DNA from: RI-153 sp963721725
GTDB lineage: Bacteria; Chloroflexota; Anaerolineae; Caldilineales; Caldilineaceae
DNA: 64,000 nucleotides
Reading direction: 5' to 3'
Assembly (NCBI GenBank): GCA_963721725.1
Contig: CAVRLX010000016.1
Coordinates: 682,001 to 746,000, forward strand
Shown here: positions 61,409 to 64,000 of the stretch, in pieces
Numbering within the stretch: position 1 is the stretch's first letter
Layout of the letters: each line of letters opens with the position of its first letter
Made by a program: the position numbers and the translations under genes
The notes under the pieces: model-generated
Seen by the model: the letters and a program-made list of their open reading frames with translations, nothing else
Database searches by the model: none
What the model was told of the DNA's origin: nothing

Positions 61409-63079
61409 TCAGGGGGGCAATATCACCACGCGCCGGAGAGAACCCGCGCGCTCGCTGCGGATCTGCACGCCAATTTCGCTGCCGGGCTTGGCAGCAATCA
61501 CCCATTCGGTCCAAGTTCGGTTATCTGTGGGGCTGCTGCCATAGCCCACATCCAGCCGATGGCTGCGACCCTGCAAGTGCCCCAATTCGGTCCGTTCCTT
61601 GCCCACAAGCAGGCTTGCCTCTGCTGGCAGCGTCAAATAGACACGCAGCGGGCGCACAGCTTTGCGTTTTTGGCCCTGCGCGCTGGTAAAGGTGGGCAGA
61701 AAACCGCTGTTTTCCAACACCAGCCGCAGCCGATAGCGCTCGTCGCTCAGCCGTTCCGCCGTCAGCGTGTGGATCTCTAACCGGGGCAGCATGTCGCCCA
61801 GCGCCAGGGCAAACGGGGCGTTGCGCTGTGCCTCTTCGCCCATCCAATGCACGGGCGGATTGGTCCAGCTAAAGAGTCGGTTAAAGCCGCCGATCTCGAC
61901 GCTGCCCAGTTGCGGATGCTCATAGGGATACCAATCCACCACCGCCCCCTCGCCGCCATTTTCCTCCAGCCAGCGCAAGATTTTTACATCCTCTTCGTGG
62001 GGATGGTTGCGAAACCATTCAATAAATTCCTTCACCTCAATCCCCGCCTTGCGCCGCAGATCCCAAAGTTCCACAGTAAAGGCAAAAATGCCCATGTGAT
62101 CGTAGATCCAGTCATCAAACGCGCCGGTCGTCACTTCTTTGGGATGATAACGAAAGCCGTGATAGACCGCCACGGTTGGGTACTCTGTGAGGGCCAGACC
62201 ACGCTCGCCCATCTTTTTATAGACCCACAGATCGTCGGTCTCCATTTGCTCGTCGGGGCGCGTGCCGAATGGGCGCAAAATTACGCCGCCATAGGTGTGA
62301 TAGGTAAGGCCGATGTTGATGTTACGGTGGCGGGTGATAAAATCCACCATTGCGCGAATTTCCGGCTCCGAGGCAGGATAGGGGCCAGCGCCTTCTTGCA
62401 CATTTTCGGGCTGCCATTCAAACGGGAAATTGCGGTTAAAGTCTAATCCCTGATGGGCGGGGGCCAAGTTGATCAGATAGCCGTCGTAGGCTTCAATGCG
62501 TCCTTCGGGCAACAGTCGATAGAACGTGCCTTCGTGCTCGTCGGGGCCGCGTCGCTCCATGAGGCGCGGGTTCAGCGTGCTGATCTTCCAATCGCCGTTG
62601 GGATCGGGCAGACGCATCTGCAAAATGCGCCCGTCGCCGTCTATGTCCTCCACATGCAGACCGGGCGCTTTTTCCTCTTCAGGATAGGGGCGCGTGCCCG
62701 AACGCACATAGCGCGGCGTGGCTGCCAGCGCCAGCGCTGCGCCGTCGGGGTTCAAGCGGGGCGCAATGTAAAAAACAGCGTTGTCCAAAATACGCGTGGC
62801 GCGGCTATCCGTGCCATAACCGCTGAGTAGTATATGGGCAATGCAAAGCGCTGTCGTCGTCCCTGCAAGCTCTGTGGCGTGAATATTAGCGTCGATCCAG
62901 AGCGCAGGCTTGTTCGTATCCGCGCCAGTTGCCTGATTGGTCAGCGTCAACAGCGGGATGGGATTGCCCTCGTGGCTGCGGCCTAGTTCGGACACGGTGA
63001 CCAACGCCGGGAATTGCTCCGCCCAGCCGCGCAGGACGTTGTCGAGTTCGTCGTTGCTGAAATAGTGGTTAAAGTTCAT
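61409..63079 (-). CDS. M14-family zinc carboxypeptidase
   Basis: A 556-residue protein. Zinc ligands are in NIHATELAG (His67, Glu70) and the third His in LTYHTYGG; the catalytic Glu is in FTVELWD. Typical M14 blocks APRLNPDGA and LDFNRNFPFEW also appear. The C-terminal 140 residues (EIHTLTAERLSDERYRLRLVLENSGFLPT onward) form a beta-rich extra domain. No signal peptide is evident, so it is probably cytoplasmic. The M20 gene ends 4 nt upstream, so they form a peptide-degrading operon. Confidence 0.92.
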   Translation of the reverse strand: MNFNHYFSNDELDNVLRGWAEQFPALVTVSELGRSHEGNPIPLLTLTNQATGADTNKPALWIDANIHATELAGTTTALCIAHILLSGYGTDSRATRILDNAVFYIAPRLNPDGAALALAATPRYVRSGTRPYPEEEKAPGLHVEDIDGDGRILQMRLPDPNGDWKISTLNPRLMERRGPDEHEGTFYRLLPEGRIEAYDGYLINLAPAHQGLDFNRNFPFEWQPENVQEGAGPYPASEPEIRAMVDFITRHRNINIGLTYHTYGGVILRPFGTRPDEQMETDDLWVYKKMGERGLALTEYPTVAVYHGFRYHPKEVTTGAFDDWIYDHMGIFAFTVELWDLRRKAGIEVKEFIEWFRNHPHEEDVKILRWLEENGGEGAVVDWYPYEHPQLGSVEIGGFNRLFSWTNPPVHWMGEEAQRNAPFALALGDMLPRLEIHTLTAERLSDERYRLRLVLENSGFLPTFTSAQGQKRKAVRPLRVYLTLPAEASLLVGKERTELGHLQGRSHRLDVGYGSSPTDNRTWTEWVIAAKPGSEIGVQIRSERAGSLRRVVILPP

Positions 63080-63083
63080 GGAC

Positions 63084-64000
63084 CTATTGCCCCTCTAATT
63101 CCATTACCAGCGCCGTGAGCAGCGCGGCCCGCCCTGCGATCTGATCGACCTCAATATGTTCATGGTCGGCGTGGGCGCCGTGTCCCGGCACGCCCAGCCC
63201 ATCCAGTGTGGGAATGCCCAGCGCGCCGGTCAAGTTACCGTCGCTGCCGCCGCCCGTGCCGCCCTCTTGCAGATCCAGCCCCACCTCGCGCCCGATGCGT
63301 TGTGCCTGTCGAAAGAGATCTTTGGTGACGCCGCGTTCCAGCGGTGGCCGGTTTTCGTGGCCTTCGATGATCACCTCAGCCCCTTCCAACACAGGTTTCA
63401 TGTTAAAGAGACAGCGTTCAATCCGCGCCAATTCGTCCGCTGTCCATACGCGCACGTCAATTTGGGCGGTGGCCTCGGCGGCTACTACATTGGGGCGCGT
63501 TCCTCCGGTGACCACGCCCACGTTGACCGTTGTGCCCTTTTCCAAATTGCTCAGCCCATGAATCCGCAAGATCTGATGGGCCAATTCTTGAATGGCGCTA
63601 ATCCCCTTTTCCGGCTCCACCCCGGCATGGGCTGCCCGCCCGCGAATGGTCAGATTGAAGCTGCCGCTGCCTTTGCGGCTGGTTTTGATCACGCCGCCGG
63701 GCAGCGGTGATTCCATCACCAACACAAAGGCAGCCTTGCCGCGCCTCCTCTTCAATCAGCGTCCGCGACGTGAGGCTGCCCACTTCTTCGTCGGAGGTTG
63801 CCAACAGCACCACCGGGCGCGGCAATTTCAGCCGCTGCTCTTGCACGCCCAACAACATATACTCTGCCAGTGCCAGACTCGACTGCATGTCGAAAATCCC
63901 TGGCCCATAGGCCCAGCCCTGCTCATCCACACGGAAGGGATGGGTTGCCAACGCGCCAACCGGCCAGACCGTATCAAAGTGGCACAGGATCAGCGCTGGT
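63084..64000 (-). CDS. M20-family metallopeptidase, carboxypeptidase G2-like (5' partial, one frameshift)
   Basis: The frame is open at the window edge (LILCHFDTVWPVGALATHPF), so the start lies beyond base 64000. The metal His-Asp are in LCHFDTVWP, the bridging Asp in GPGIFDMQSSLAL, and the catalytic Glu-Glu in TSDEEVGS. The dimerisation domain begins GRAAHAGVEPEKGISAIQEL, and the last zinc His is in GHGAHADHEHIEVD. The frame breaks near 63738 (GCGG[C]AAGG); removing one base joins LIEEEARQ-type sequence to KAAFVLVMESPLPG. Confidence 0.9.

Noticed and set aside
1..64000. CRISPR array or restriction/defence island
   Set aside because: No regularly spaced direct repeats, cas genes or restriction-modification genes were seen; Uma2 and DUF4058 proteins are not evidence of a defence system by themselves.

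Overview
The window is 64 kb of gene-dense, moderately GC-rich bacterial chromosome. It most likely comes from a member of the Chloroflexota (Anaerolineae/Caldilineae-like). That is inference from gene content: a SpoIIIAA-type ATPase with an R3H tail, SpoVS, an SLH-anchored protein, an SH3b-repeat exported protein, an ArsA-family ATPase, Uma2 and DUF4058 proteins, and many intergenic hairpins built from degenerate 7-base words. I see no rRNA, tRNA, CRISPR array, prophage or transposase gene.

Layout. 1-17.3 kb is housekeeping: a spermidine-synthase-like enzyme (cut by the window edge), cobU, malQ, rhomboid, gmk, an FmdB zinc ribbon, tmk with the c-di-AMP receptor darA, the SpoIIIAA/R3H ATPase, a PAP2 phosphatase overlapping a sugar-nucleotidyltransferase-like gene, tatB-tatC, nusB, fabG, fabD, rpmF and yceD. 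17.6-25.5 kb is a SUF Fe-S cluster locus: sufR, sufC, sufB, sufD, sufS, sufU, a nucleotidyltransferase, a Rieske ferredoxin and a sufT-like gene. 27.3-32.4 kb holds dnaX-ybaB-recR and a methylmalonyl-CoA mutase large subunit with its epimerase. 32-48.6 kb is accessory metabolism: MFS transporter, arylamine N-acetyltransferase, an Ada-like repair regulator, a carotenoid-desaturase-like FAD enzyme, ArsA, SH3b protein, and a carbohydrate-type set (four-carbon acid sugar kinase, DegT aminotransferase, LarA-like racemase, zinc dehydrogenase). 48.9-53 kb has a baeRF-like protein, a Fur/PerR regulator with twin operators, and a heavy-metal P-type ATPase. 53-57.6 kb is beta-oxidation (FadN-like fusion and thiolase) flanking a DUF433/DUF5615 toxin-antitoxin-like pair. 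57.7-64 kb has an HTH-membrane-SLH protein, spoVS and M14/M20 peptidases.

The most notable non-coding content is four classes of repeats. (1) A MITE-like element has two full copies, one solo end and 8-bp target duplications. (2) A second 119-bp MITE-like element has a 10-bp target duplication. (3) A 60-bp hairpin repeat is present four times, always in the same orientation. (4) Hairpins of degenerate heptamers lie between genes.

A striking feature is about sixteen frameshifts in otherwise intact genes, many of them core genes. At least thirteen are repaired by removing one base. I think sequencing or assembly insertions are the likeliest cause. These genes are given as single features across the shift. 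All function calls are from reading the sequence, without database searches.
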